A stretch of 61,874 nt of DNA. It comes from Oceanobacillus neutriphilus. Lineage in GTDB: Bacteria; Bacillota; Bacilli; Bacillales; Amphibacillaceae. The notes below the pieces were generated by a model. The model saw nothing but the letters and a program-made list of their open reading frames with translations, was not told where the DNA came from and ran no database searches. Every line of letters starts with the position of its first letter. Position 1 is the stretch's first letter. Below, one piece after another: positions 54,413 through 61,874 of this stretch. A program made the translations under genes and the position numbers. The stretch lies in assembly GCF_014645515.1 (NCBI RefSeq), contig NZ_BMLW01000022.1, positions 295-62,168 on the forward strand. Reading direction: 5' to 3'.

Positions 54413-55360
54413 ATGAAGGGAGTAAAAAATGATATTTCTGTACCAGCCCAGAGTAAATTCGATCAAGTGAGAAAGAACTTTGCCCGAAATTGGCAAATAT
54501 ATGTTTTCTTACTTCCAGCGGTTGCGTATTTTATCTTATTACATTATATCCCGATGTATGGCGTACAGATTGCTTTCAAAAACTTTTTTGCCAACCTTGG
54601 AATTTGGGGAAGCCCATGGATCGGATTTGATCATTTCGAACGCTTTTTTAATTCATATTATTTTTGGAGACTGCTTAAAAACACATTGATTTTAAGTGCG
54701 TATCAATTAATCTTATTCCCATTGCCTATTATTCTGGCACTCTCCCTGCATGAAGTCAGGAATAGAATATTTAAGAGATGGGCGCAAACATTAACCTATG
54801 CTCCGCACTTTATTTCTGTCGTTGTTGTTGTAGGAATGATTGTGATCTTTTTAGACCCTACAACCGGCTTAGTAAACCGTCTTATTTTATTCTTTGGCGG
54901 AGATCCAGTAAATTTCCTGACAAGCCCGGACTGGTTCAGACATGTGTTTACATGGTCTGGTGTCTGGCAGACTCTTGGATGGGGCTCTATAATTTATCTG
55001 GCAGCATTATCCGGTGTTAATCCCGAATTACATGAAGCGGCAAAGGTGGATGGTGCATCCCGGCTTCAACGTATTTTTCATATTAATATCCCGAGCATTC
55101 TGCCGACGATTGTTGTGTTATTTATCCTAAACATCGGCAGCTTTATGACAGTCGGCTTTGAAAAAGTATTGCTGATGCAAAATAATTTAAATGCCAAAAC
55201 ATCTGATGTGATTCAGACATTTGTGTATCAGACGGGTCTCTTGGAAGGGCAGTACAGCTTTGCAGCGGCTATCGGACTGTTCGACTCGGCAATCAACATC
55301 GCACTGCTCGTCCTATTTAACTCTGTAGCCAGAAAAGTAAGCGATAACAGTCTATGGTAA
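54413..55360 (+). CDS. ABC sugar permease, LplB/YteP-like
   Basis: A 315-residue membrane protein with six helices and the coupling loop 'EAAKVDGASRLQRIFHINIP'. It opens with a basic N-terminus and YVFLLPAVAYFILLHYIPMYG, typical of LplB-type permeases. It forms a heterodimer with the next gene product. The ATG follows GGAGGTTAAAG. Confidence 0.93.
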   Translation: MKGVKNDISVPAQSKFDQVRKNFARNWQIYVFLLPAVAYFILLHYIPMYGVQIAFKNFFANLGIWGSPWIGFDHFERFFNSYYFWRLLKNTLILSAYQLILFPLPIILALSLHEVRNRIFKRWAQTLTYAPHFISVVVVVGMIVIFLDPTTGLVNRLILFFGGDPVNFLTSPDWFRHVFTWSGVWQTLGWGSIIYLAALSGVNPELHEAAKVDGASRLQRIFHINIPSILPTIVVLFILNIGSFMTVGFEKVLLMQNNLNAKTSDVIQTFVYQTGLLEGQYSFAAAIGLFDSAINIALLVLFNSVARKVSDNSLW

Positions 55361-55373
55361 GGAGGTTTGGAAG

Positions 55374-56261
55374 ATGAAAAGGATTACGCTGTCGGATAAA
55401 GGCTTTGATTTGATAAATACGATATTTCTTCTCGTCATTTTAGTATTAATCGTCTATCCATTAATCTTTGTTCTAAGTGCCTCTATCAGTGATCCGCAGG
55501 CAGTCAGCTCAGGAAAAATGTGGCTCTGGCCGGTGGATATTACCTTTAAAGGATATGAACGTGTATTTGCCAATGATGCCATCTGGCTCGGATACAGAAA
55601 TACCATTATTTATACCATCGTAGGAACGGCGATTCATTTATTTGTTTTACTACCATGCGCATATGCTTTATCACGCAAAGAATTAATGGCAAAGAAGCTT
55701 ATCCTCTGGTTTGTATTGTTTACAATGCTGTTTAATGGAGGCTTAATTCCAACCTATCTTGTTGTGAAATCAATGGGAATGCTTGATACGATGTGGGCAA
55801 TTATTATTCCAAATGTCGTGGGAGCCTGGTCTATTCTTGTAGCAAGAGCTTTTTTTCAGCAAAGTATCCCGGACCAATTAGTGGAAGCGTCCAAAATTGA
55901 TGGTGCCTCTGATTTCTATATTTTTATCCGGATGGTATTACCGCTCTCTCTGCCAATTATTGCGGTAATGGCACTATTTCATGCAGTGAATTTATGGAAT
56001 CAGTACTTTAACGCTTTAATTTATTTATCAGATAGAGATAAGTACCCGCTGCAATTAATTTTAAGAGAGATTCTGGTTGTAAATCAGATGCAGCTGAATG
56101 ACCCGGGAGGATCAGCAGAATCGCTGGTAGACCAGGTGAAAACAGCCGGTCTGATTAAGTATGCAGTGATTATTGTATCATCATTGCCATTATTATTAGT
56201 TTACCCATTTGTCCAACGTTTTTTTGTCCAGGGTGTTTTAATAGGTTCTATTAAAGAATAA
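55374..56261 (+). CDS. ABC sugar permease, LplC/YtcP-like
   Basis: A 295-residue partner permease with six helices and the coupling loop VEASKIDGASDFYIFIRMVLP. It contains the family segments YPLIFVLSASISDP and LFTMLFNGGLIPTYLVVK. It starts 14 bases after the previous gene behind AAGGAGG. Confidence 0.94.
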   Translation: MKRITLSDKGFDLINTIFLLVILVLIVYPLIFVLSASISDPQAVSSGKMWLWPVDITFKGYERVFANDAIWLGYRNTIIYTIVGTAIHLFVLLPCAYALSRKELMAKKLILWFVLFTMLFNGGLIPTYLVVKSMGMLDTMWAIIIPNVVGAWSILVARAFFQQSIPDQLVEASKIDGASDFYIFIRMVLPLSLPIIAVMALFHAVNLWNQYFNALIYLSDRDKYPLQLILREILVVNQMQLNDPGGSAESLVDQVKTAGLIKYAVIIVSSLPLLLVYPFVQRFFVQGVLIGSIKE

Positions 56262-56314
56262 GAGAGCAGCCGGCAGATATGAAAGAATTCCTGAGAGAAC
56301 AGGAGGGAAAGGTG

Positions 56315-56932
56315 ATGAGCGGTTTTGTTGAGGGTTATTATCGCTTTGCTGTATGGGTGACAAGATTTGCCTGCCTGAATTTACTATGGATTGCATTCAC
56401 GCTGCTCGGCCTTGGTTTATTCGGTTTATTTCCTGCGACGGCAGCGATGTTTGCAGTGGTAAGAAAGTGGATTAATGGCGAGAAGGATATATCCGTATTT
56501 CATGTCTTTTGGAAATCCTATAAAAAAGAGTTTCTGAAAATAAATGTTTTAGGATATATATTGGCTGGAGCAGGCTATTTGATGACAATGGAATTCCAAA
56601 TTTTACGGACACAGGAGCATATCGCATATACAGTAGCAAGTTTTGCGGTCATTGGTTTATTTTTATTATTATCTGTAATTGCTCTCTTCCTTTTTCCGAT
56701 TTTTGCACATTTCCAATTACGGACATTGGACTATATAAAATGGGCGTTACTTATCGGAATTGGACATCCTTTATTAACAGTATTTCTTCTTGGGATTATT
56801 ATTGCTTTAACATATCTTTCGTTTATGACAATTCCTGCATTATTATTTTTCTTCGGGGGAAGTGTATTTGCTTATATCATCATGTGGGGTGTTCATTTAA
56901 CCTTCTCAAAAATGGAAGAAAGTCTTGGTTAA
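56315..56932 (+). CDS. YesL-like DUF624 membrane protein
   Basis: About 205 residues with five to six helices, of the YesL/DUF624 family found inside sugar-binding ABC operons of Bacillales. It has the typical opening 'ARFACLNLLWIAFTLLGLG'-like stretch and a PATAAMFAVVRKW motif. Function is unknown; an accessory role to the permease is usual speculation. ATG 56315 follows GGAGGGAAAGG; the ATG at 56279 lies before that site. Confidence 0.85.
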   Translation: MSGFVEGYYRFAVWVTRFACLNLLWIAFTLLGLGLFGLFPATAAMFAVVRKWINGEKDISVFHVFWKSYKKEFLKINVLGYILAGAGYLMTMEFQILRTQEHIAYTVASFAVIGLFLLLSVIALFLFPIFAHFQLRTLDYIKWALLIGIGHPLLTVFLLGIIIALTYLSFMTIPALLFFFGGSVFAYIIMWGVHLTFSKMEESLG

Positions 56933-56955
56933 AATAGAAGTGGAGGTGTGCAGAA

Positions 56956-58107
56956 TTGGTACGAACAGGTCTGGATATTTTTTTAGAAAAAGGATATAAG
57001 AGGGTGGAAGGTCACCGGATTGGTCTGGTCACCAACATGACTGGCGTGAACGGGAGGCTTCAGCCCTCCATCGATTTATTTGCAGAGCATCCGGCAATTA
57101 ACCTTGTTGCCTTATATGGTCCTGAACATGGTATTCGCGGAGATGCGAAGGAAGGGCAGAAAGTAATATCTACAACCGATGATGCCACAGGATTGCCTGT
57201 TTACAGTTTATATGGTGAGACGAGAAAACCGAGTAAAAAAATGCTTGCAGAAGTGGACGTTCTTCTATTTGATTTACAGGATATCGGTTCCAGATACTAC
57301 ACGTATATTTATACCATGGTTTATGTTATGGAAGCCTGTATGGAATATGGAAAAAAGCTGATTGTTCTTGACCGGCCCAATCCTGTTTCCGGACTGAAAA
57401 TGGAGGGTAATCTGGTAGAAAAGGAATTACGTTCCTTTGTCGGTCTGCTGCCAATCCCGAACCGTCACGGTATGACGATAGGGGAATTGGCATTATTATT
57501 CAAAAATGAGTTTGCTTACTCATGCGATCTCTCTGTTGTACCGATGGAAGGATGGAAACGAAGTATGTATTTTGATGATACGAATTTATTTTGGGTCCCG
57601 CCGTCTCCGAATACCCCTGCTATCGACACAGCTGTTTTATATCCTGGCACTTGCCTGATCGAAGGAACGAATGTATCTGAGGGGAGAGGGACCGCAAAGC
57701 CATTTGAATGGATTGGGGCTCCATATATTGACGGGCAGAAGCTGGCAAAAGAATATAACGATAAAAGAATACCCGGAGTTCTGGCCCGTCCTGTTTCTTT
57801 TGTTCCTGCCTATCAAAAACATGAAGGTCGACTCTGCAGCGGTGTGCAGCTTCATATTGAAAACCGTGATAAACTGCATTCCTTGCAGGCAGGCGTTACC
57901 TTAGTTGAAACCATCGCAAATGTATATCCCAATCAATTTCAGTTTATTCAAAATGAAAATGGAAAGTATTTTTTTGATTTACTGGCTGGGACAAAACGAT
58001 TAAGAAAATATATTTTAGACGGGGAAACGGAAAGCTATTTGGAGGAAAGTCAACAGGAGCTGGAGCTATTTAAAAAAATGAGGAAAAAATATCTTTTATA
58101 TCGTTAG
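56956..58107 (+). CDS. namZ: Exo-beta-N-acetylmuramidase NamZ (DUF1343, GH171)
   Basis: A 383-residue DUF1343 protein. B. subtilis NamZ (YbbC) of this family releases terminal MurNAc from peptidoglycan glycans. Family motifs are GLVTNMTGVN, YGPEHGIRGDA, LLFDLQDIGSRYYTYI, LDRPNPV and NRHGMTIGELA. TTG 56956 follows GGAGGTG by 7 bases. There is no signal peptide, whereas the B. subtilis protein is exported, so this one should act on imported MurNAc-containing oligosaccharides. It ends the transporter operon and precedes the MurR-like gene. Confidence 0.92.
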   Translation: MVRTGLDIFLEKGYKRVEGHRIGLVTNMTGVNGRLQPSIDLFAEHPAINLVALYGPEHGIRGDAKEGQKVISTTDDATGLPVYSLYGETRKPSKKMLAEVDVLLFDLQDIGSRYYTYIYTMVYVMEACMEYGKKLIVLDRPNPVSGLKMEGNLVEKELRSFVGLLPIPNRHGMTIGELALLFKNEFAYSCDLSVVPMEGWKRSMYFDDTNLFWVPPSPNTPAIDTAVLYPGTCLIEGTNVSEGRGTAKPFEWIGAPYIDGQKLAKEYNDKRIPGVLARPVSFVPAYQKHEGRLCSGVQLHIENRDKLHSLQAGVTLVETIANVYPNQFQFIQNENGKYFFDLLAGTKRLRKYILDGETESYLEESQQELELFKKMRKKYLLYR

Positions 58108-58161
58108 AAGAAATACAGCTTTGATCAGAGAAAAAGAAATGAGTTGATCATATTGCCTTTT

Positions 58162-59028
58162 ATGAACGGTGGAATAACAAGAATGAATGAGATGCTGCCC
58201 AGTCTCCCGCCATCTGAAAAAAAGATTGCTGATTATATTCTAAAGAATCCGGAATCAGCCATTTCATTAACCGCAAAGGAGCTGGGAAAACGCAGTGAAA
58301 CAAGCGGGGCAGCAGTGATTCGATTATGTAAATCTTTGAATCTGAAAGGCTTCCATGATTTAAAAATCCGCATTGCTGGTGATTTACAAAGCAAAGAAGA
58401 ATACGGCTTCCGTGATATTAATCCCGATGAAACGTCTTTATCCATTATTGACAAAATGACGAATAACAGTATTCAAACAATCCGGGAGACAGCACAATTA
58501 ATCGATATTGATCAGCTGCAGGCTGGAGTAAAATGGATGAGTGAAGCATCTAAAATCCTGTTTATCGGCATTGGTGCATCAGGAATGATTGCTCTGGATG
58601 CGGTACAAAAATTTATCCGGATTAATAAAAATGCTTATGCCTTTGAAGATATGCATACAGCGGCGATAGTGATTGCCAATATGAAGGCAAGGGATGTTGT
58701 TGTCGGTATTTCTTTTTCTGGAGAAACCATTGAAATTGCAAATATGCTGCACCTTGCTAAAAAAAGAGGAGTGAAGACAATCAGCCTGACAAAATACGGG
58801 AAATGGCCCGTTACCGAGCACGCAGACATAAAACTGTATACATCTACAACAAGAGAGCCTATTTTCCGAAGCGGAGCTACATCCTCCCGGATAGCACAGC
58901 TGCAGGTCATGGATATTTTATTTATGAGCGTGGCTGCAGTGCAGTATCCTGTTACAATGAAGCACCTGGATGAAACAAGAGATGCAGTGGACTTCTTTAA
59001 ACAAGGATGTGAAAAGATAAAAAAATAA
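58162..59028 (+). CDS. MurR/RpiR-family regulator
   Basis: About 288 residues: helix-turn-helix domain (LPPSEKKIADYIL, SGAAVIRLCKSLNLKGF) and SIS domain (FIGIGASGMIALDA, GISFSGETIEIANML). It resembles MurR (YbbH) of B. subtilis, which senses MurNAc-6P and controls mur genes. ATG 58162 gives the MurR-like opening; TTG 58144 or ATG 58183 remain possible because no ribosome site is strong. Being last in the cluster, it probably regulates its own locus. Confidence 0.88.
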   Translation: MNGGITRMNEMLPSLPPSEKKIADYILKNPESAISLTAKELGKRSETSGAAVIRLCKSLNLKGFHDLKIRIAGDLQSKEEYGFRDINPDETSLSIIDKMTNNSIQTIRETAQLIDIDQLQAGVKWMSEASKILFIGIGASGMIALDAVQKFIRINKNAYAFEDMHTAAIVIANMKARDVVVGISFSGETIEIANMLHLAKKRGVKTISLTKYGKWPVTEHADIKLYTSTTREPIFRSGATSSRIAQLQVMDILFMSVAAVQYPVTMKHLDETRDAVDFFKQGCEKIKK

Positions 59029-59037
59029 ATAATTTTA

Positions 59038-59074
59038 TGAATGCGTTTTCATTAAGGTTTTATTGCGGTATTAT
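59038..59074 (+). promoter_or_regulatory. cre-like site and weak promoter before the GNAT gene
   Basis: TGAATGCGTTTTCA (59038-59051) matches the cre consensus at all but one position. TTTTCA (59046-59051) and TATTAT (59069-59074), 17 bases apart, could be a weak promoter that CcpA would cover. Confidence 0.5.
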
Positions 59075-59130
59075 AAGAAGAACAAATAAATTTTAGTAGC
59101 AACACCCATCCAAAAAAGAAGGGATAATCA

Positions 59131-60087
59131 ATGATGAGGTTAGAGGCATGGAATGAAGAACGAATAGAGGATATTGTTCAATTATGGAATCAGGAAATTG
59201 GGGCCGGCTTTCCAATGCGAAAAGAGTTATTTAAACAAAATAGCTTTGAAGACGAAAATATATGTAACCGGGCCTCAGCTATTGCTGTGGACGATGAAGA
59301 TAATGTTATTGGATTCATTGCCGCAAAAATATATCAGGAAAAAAAGATGTTGGATATGAGCAGGACAACCGGATGGATTCAGGTGCTTCTTGTTAGCCGA
59401 AATCATAGAAACAAGGGCATTGGCTCAAAATTATTAGTAAATGCTGAAACGCATTTAAAGAATGCTGGTGCAAATCAGATTCTCTTGGGGCGCGACCCAT
59501 GGCACTATTTTCCCGGTATTCCGGTCGAAATGGAAAAAACAAAAGCCTGGTTTGCGTATAAAGGGTATGAAAATAACGGTACCGACCATGACTTGATTAG
59601 AACGTATAACGTTCATGATGAAGTAAAAATCCCGAAAATAGACGGGGTGGAATTTAGCGTCTTAGAGCTGGAGGATAAGGAATTATTTCTTGAATTTTTA
59701 CAACGCTGTTTCCCGGGAAGATGGGAATATGAAGCGATTCATTATTTTCAAAAAGGCGGTACAGGAAGAGAATTTGCTATTTTAAAGAAAGAAGAAAAAA
59801 TCATTGGGTTCTGTCGAATGAATGATGAAAAATCGGTGCTAATTGCTCAAAATGTATACTGGGCTCCTTTGTTCAAGGAGAGGTTAGGCGGTATCGGACC
59901 TTTAGGGGTGGATGAGAGGGAACGCGGACAAGGATATGGATTGGCAATTGTTGAAGCTGGTATTGCCTTTTTAAGGCAGCGGGGTATTTCTCGTATTGTG
60001 ATTGACTGGACGGGGCTGGTGGAGTTTTATAATTTATTGGGATATGATATTTGGAAAACATATGCTTCGTATAGAAAAGGAATTTAA
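59131..60087 (+). CDS. Double GNAT-domain acetyltransferase
   Basis: A 318-residue protein with two GNAT domains. The first (about 1-150) has the acetyl-CoA loop VSRNHRNKGIGSKLL; the second (about 165-315) has GVDERERGQGYGLAIV and an FYNLLGY finish. The substrate is unknown. Its place behind the cell-wall sugar operon and under a cre-like site suggests an amino sugar or small amine, but this is conjecture. The start is ATG 59131 or 59134 after AAGGGA. Confidence 0.85.
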   Translation: MMRLEAWNEERIEDIVQLWNQEIGAGFPMRKELFKQNSFEDENICNRASAIAVDDEDNVIGFIAAKIYQEKKMLDMSRTTGWIQVLLVSRNHRNKGIGSKLLVNAETHLKNAGANQILLGRDPWHYFPGIPVEMEKTKAWFAYKGYENNGTDHDLIRTYNVHDEVKIPKIDGVEFSVLELEDKELFLEFLQRCFPGRWEYEAIHYFQKGGTGREFAILKKEEKIIGFCRMNDEKSVLIAQNVYWAPLFKERLGGIGPLGVDERERGQGYGLAIVEAGIAFLRQRGISRIVIDWTGLVEFYNLLGYDIWKTYASYRKGI

Positions 60088-60192
60088 ACACTAACTTATC
60101 GATTATTTCTATATACTTCAAAAAATTATTGTCAACACAGACAGAGAGTGGGGCATAGTTTGCAGGCTGCCAACGGGTGGAAAGCAGTTCCA

Positions 60193-60235
60193 AAAATACT
60201 CTCCTCAAATAAAAAGGGAGAGTATTTTGATTTTT
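60193..60235 (+). terminator. Terminator after the GNAT gene
   Basis: AAAATACTCTCC pairs perfectly with GGAGAGTATTTT, followed by GATTTTT. Confidence 0.85.
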
Positions 60236-60342
60236 CTTCCCTTTATCACGATTTTTGGGGATTTTAAGTTATAATTATTTGGTCAAGCTAAATTATCAGA
60301 TTAGTAATATCAAGGATTTTCTAATACAAAGGATGAATAAAA

Positions 60343-61260
60343 ATGAACAGTAAAGCTATTTTAAAAGAATTTGGATTTAATGTCACTGAAGAACCGCAAA
60401 GCATTTACCCATTTTCTCCAGTCTATAAGCTTCAAAATTATATTATCAAGAAAACACAATATCCTTTGGAAAGAGCCTGGAATCTCGTCAGATATACTAC
60501 ATATTTAAAAGAAAACGGTATATCCATTGTCACTCCAGTAAATTTACACGCCAGCAATCCAAAACAAATAGATGACGCATGCTATATCTGCTACCCGTTT
60601 ATAAATGGAAGCAATTATCAGGGAACGGAGAAAGAGATTAAACAGGCAGGAGAGCTTTTGGGGCGGATTCATGCACTTTCCTCCAGCAAAAATATATTTG
60701 ATTTAAGTGAATATGATGTTTTTGATTTTTATCATCATGAAGTGGATGATCATATGAAAAAGATTAGTATTTTTGCGGGCAGCTATCAAGTCAATATGTC
60801 TATTCAGAAGCTGAAAGACTTATTACATACAGCAGTGGAGAATCAGGAAAAAGTAAAAAACACATCATTAAATTGGGTAGAGACGCCGTATGATTATAAA
60901 GCCAATAATCTAGTGTTTCAAAGCAGTCCTGTTCTTATCGATCCGGATAATGCCAAGTGGATTCCGCGTACGTTTGATTTAGCGTTGGCATTATTATTGT
61001 TTCATAATGAATTTTCATCTGCCCCCAATCGTACTTTTACACCGAAAGAATGGAAACTGTTTTTAGATGGCTATTCCAAGCATCAGACTCTCACAAATAC
61101 AGAGATAAAAGCCTGGGAAGAAACTGTTTTACACGTGTTTTTGGATGAAGTAATGTGGCTGATGGCAGAAGTGGAAGAGGATTGGGAACGGAAGGAACAA
61201 AGGGATTTGTTTGTCAGTGTCACAGAAACACTGTTTCATATAAAAGACTATCCTGTTTAG
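60343..61260 (+). CDS. Aminoglycoside-phosphotransferase-like kinase with altered catalytic loop
   Basis: A 305-residue APH/choline-kinase-fold protein. It has an N-lobe with a Lys-containing YIIKKTQYPLE segment, a hinge ICYPFINGSNY, the catalytic loop TPYDYKANNLVF and the metal site VLIDPDNAKW. In the usual HGDxxxxN loop the His is replaced by Pro, but Asp and Asn stay. Substrate unknown; antibiotic, sugar or nucleoside kinases are all possible. The ATG follows AAAGGATG. It lies next to a deaminase-like gene in the same direction. Confidence 0.75.
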   Translation: MNSKAILKEFGFNVTEEPQSIYPFSPVYKLQNYIIKKTQYPLERAWNLVRYTTYLKENGISIVTPVNLHASNPKQIDDACYICYPFINGSNYQGTEKEIKQAGELLGRIHALSSSKNIFDLSEYDVFDFYHHEVDDHMKKISIFAGSYQVNMSIQKLKDLLHTAVENQEKVKNTSLNWVETPYDYKANNLVFQSSPVLIDPDNAKWIPRTFDLALALLLFHNEFSSAPNRTFTPKEWKLFLDGYSKHQTLTNTEIKAWEETVLHVFLDEVMWLMAEVEEDWERKEQRDLFVSVTETLFHIKDYPV

Positions 61261-61318
61261 ATAATCAGAAGTATAATGTTATGCAATCAAAAGAAAAATA
61301 AAATGGGAGATTAGAATA

Positions 61319-61717
61319 ATGGATATAGAAAAAAAGCTGTATCAGGCAGCTGTGGATTTAGTCAAAGAGAGATACCCATCTGGCTGGGGCGGTGCAGCAG
61401 CCATGTACACAGAAGCAGGACAAATATTAACAAGTGTTGCTCCTGAAGTTATTAATGCCTCTACAGAATTGTGTATGGAAACAGGTGCAATTTTAGAAGC
61501 GCATAAGCTTCATATAAAAGTAACCCATTCCATTTGTGTTGCCAGAGAGGATGAGAATGCCCCATTTCTTATTTTAACGCCATGTGGTGTTTGTCAGGAG
61601 CGGCTTTTTTATTGGGGAGAAGAGGTCAAAGCAGCTATAACCAATCCGGATAATGAGCTTGAATTTAAAACGTTGAAAGAGCTGCAGCCGTATCATTGGT
61701 ACAAAGCATATAATTAA
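61319..61717 (+). CDS. Cytidine-deaminase-like protein
   Basis: A 132-residue zinc-dependent deaminase-fold protein. Cys52 and Glu54 in STELCMETG take the place of the usual (C/H)AE motif and PCGVCQERL supplies the two other zinc Cys, so the active site looks complete. It differs enough from housekeeping Cdd to suggest another nucleoside or base-like substrate (the group includes blasticidin S deaminase relatives). The ATG follows TGGGAG, 58 bases after the APH-like gene, so the two may be co-transcribed. Confidence 0.82.
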   Translation: MDIEKKLYQAAVDLVKERYPSGWGGAAAMYTEAGQILTSVAPEVINASTELCMETGAILEAHKLHIKVTHSICVAREDENAPFLILTPCGVCQERLFYWGEEVKAAITNPDNELEFKTLKELQPYHWYKAYN

Positions 61718-61774
61718 TGACTGAGCAAGCGAAAAAAGGAAGAACGACATAAACGATAGACTTTCCAGACTGAT

Positions 61775-61835
61775 ATGCTCCCTTTATAGTAGACAGAGAA
61801 ATAATAAAAATTCTCTCCTATGAAGAAGGGAGTAT
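61775..61835 (+). terminator. Hairpin after the deaminase-like gene
   Basis: ATGCTCCCTT pairs with AAGGGAGTAT (one wobble), with an inner AGAGAA/TTCTCT stem. The second arm contains the ribosome site of the next start codon, so it could also control translation of that gene. Confidence 0.45.
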
Positions 61836-61840
61836 TTCGT

Positions 61841-61874
61841 ATGTCTAAAAGAGGAACGAGACATGAACTGGATG
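61841..61874 (+). CDS. Start of a gene cut by the window end
   Basis: ATG 61841 follows GAAGGGAG by about 8 bases and opens a frame reading MSKRGTRHELD up to the last base. Too short to identify. Confidence 0.35.
   Translation, partial: MSKRGTRHELD

Overview
The window looks like a piece of a low-GC Gram-positive chromosome from a Bacillaceae bacterium, probably close to Oceanobacillus or Virgibacillus. This is inferred from gene content and order, not from a search. The supporting signs are AT-rich DNA, strong AGGAGG-type ribosome sites with frequent GTG and TTG starts, a CIRCE-controlled groESL operon, and the Bacillus subtilis-like series thiL-tsaE-tsaB-rimI-tsaD, ydiF, rex, ydiK, ydiL, groES, groEL. 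No transposase, phage gene or CRISPR array was seen.

Bases 1-3,600 hold a DUF1697 gene, a leader ORF overlapping a yidC-type insertase gene (a candidate MifM-like translational arrest switch), an unknown membrane protein, and the tRNA genes for initiator Met and Asp. Bases 3,800-17,500 are housekeeping: thiamine phosphate kinase, the t6A tRNA modification genes with rimI, a RodA-type SEDS protein, a CorC-like CBS protein, an ABC-F ATPase with a structured leader, Rex, YdiK/YdiL, GroESL, and an unknown membrane protein paired with a 40-residue lipoprotein.

Bases 17,950-27,950 are sugar uptake. The first unit has a PRD/EIIA regulator, an ascorbate-type EIIB and EIIC, and transketolase. The second has an RpiR regulator divergent from a PTS EIICB, ManNAc-6-phosphate epimerase (NanE) and glucosamine-6-phosphate deaminase (NagB). 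A DUF2071 gene follows, then an 800-base gene-free stretch with two inverted copies of a palindromic element. Bases 29,638-33,040 encode a phosphonate/phosphite-type ABC importer (phnD-C-E-E), followed by a HAD phosphatase.

Bases 34,200-47,060 form one catabolic locus. An AroM-family protein, two amidohydrolases (one lacking its HxH metal ligands) and a family-5 binding protein read leftward. A Dpp-type permease with two ATPases, a DUF1177 protein, an M20 hydrolase, an IclR regulator and an M29-like aminopeptidase read rightward. Paired TGATTCA-N5-TGAATMA palindromes sit just outside both start codons of the divergent promoter region. The substrate is probably a modified or cyclic amino-acid amide or peptide.

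Bases 47,380-60,090 form a cell-wall sugar salvage locus: GH20 hexosaminidase, NagZ, two paralogous binding lipoproteins, two sugar permeases, a YesL-like protein, a NamZ-type exo-muramidase, a MurR-like regulator and a double-GNAT protein. None of the glycosidases has a signal peptide, so oligosaccharides are probably imported whole and cut in the cytoplasm. The window ends with an APH-like kinase, a cytidine-deaminase-like protein and the first codons of another gene.
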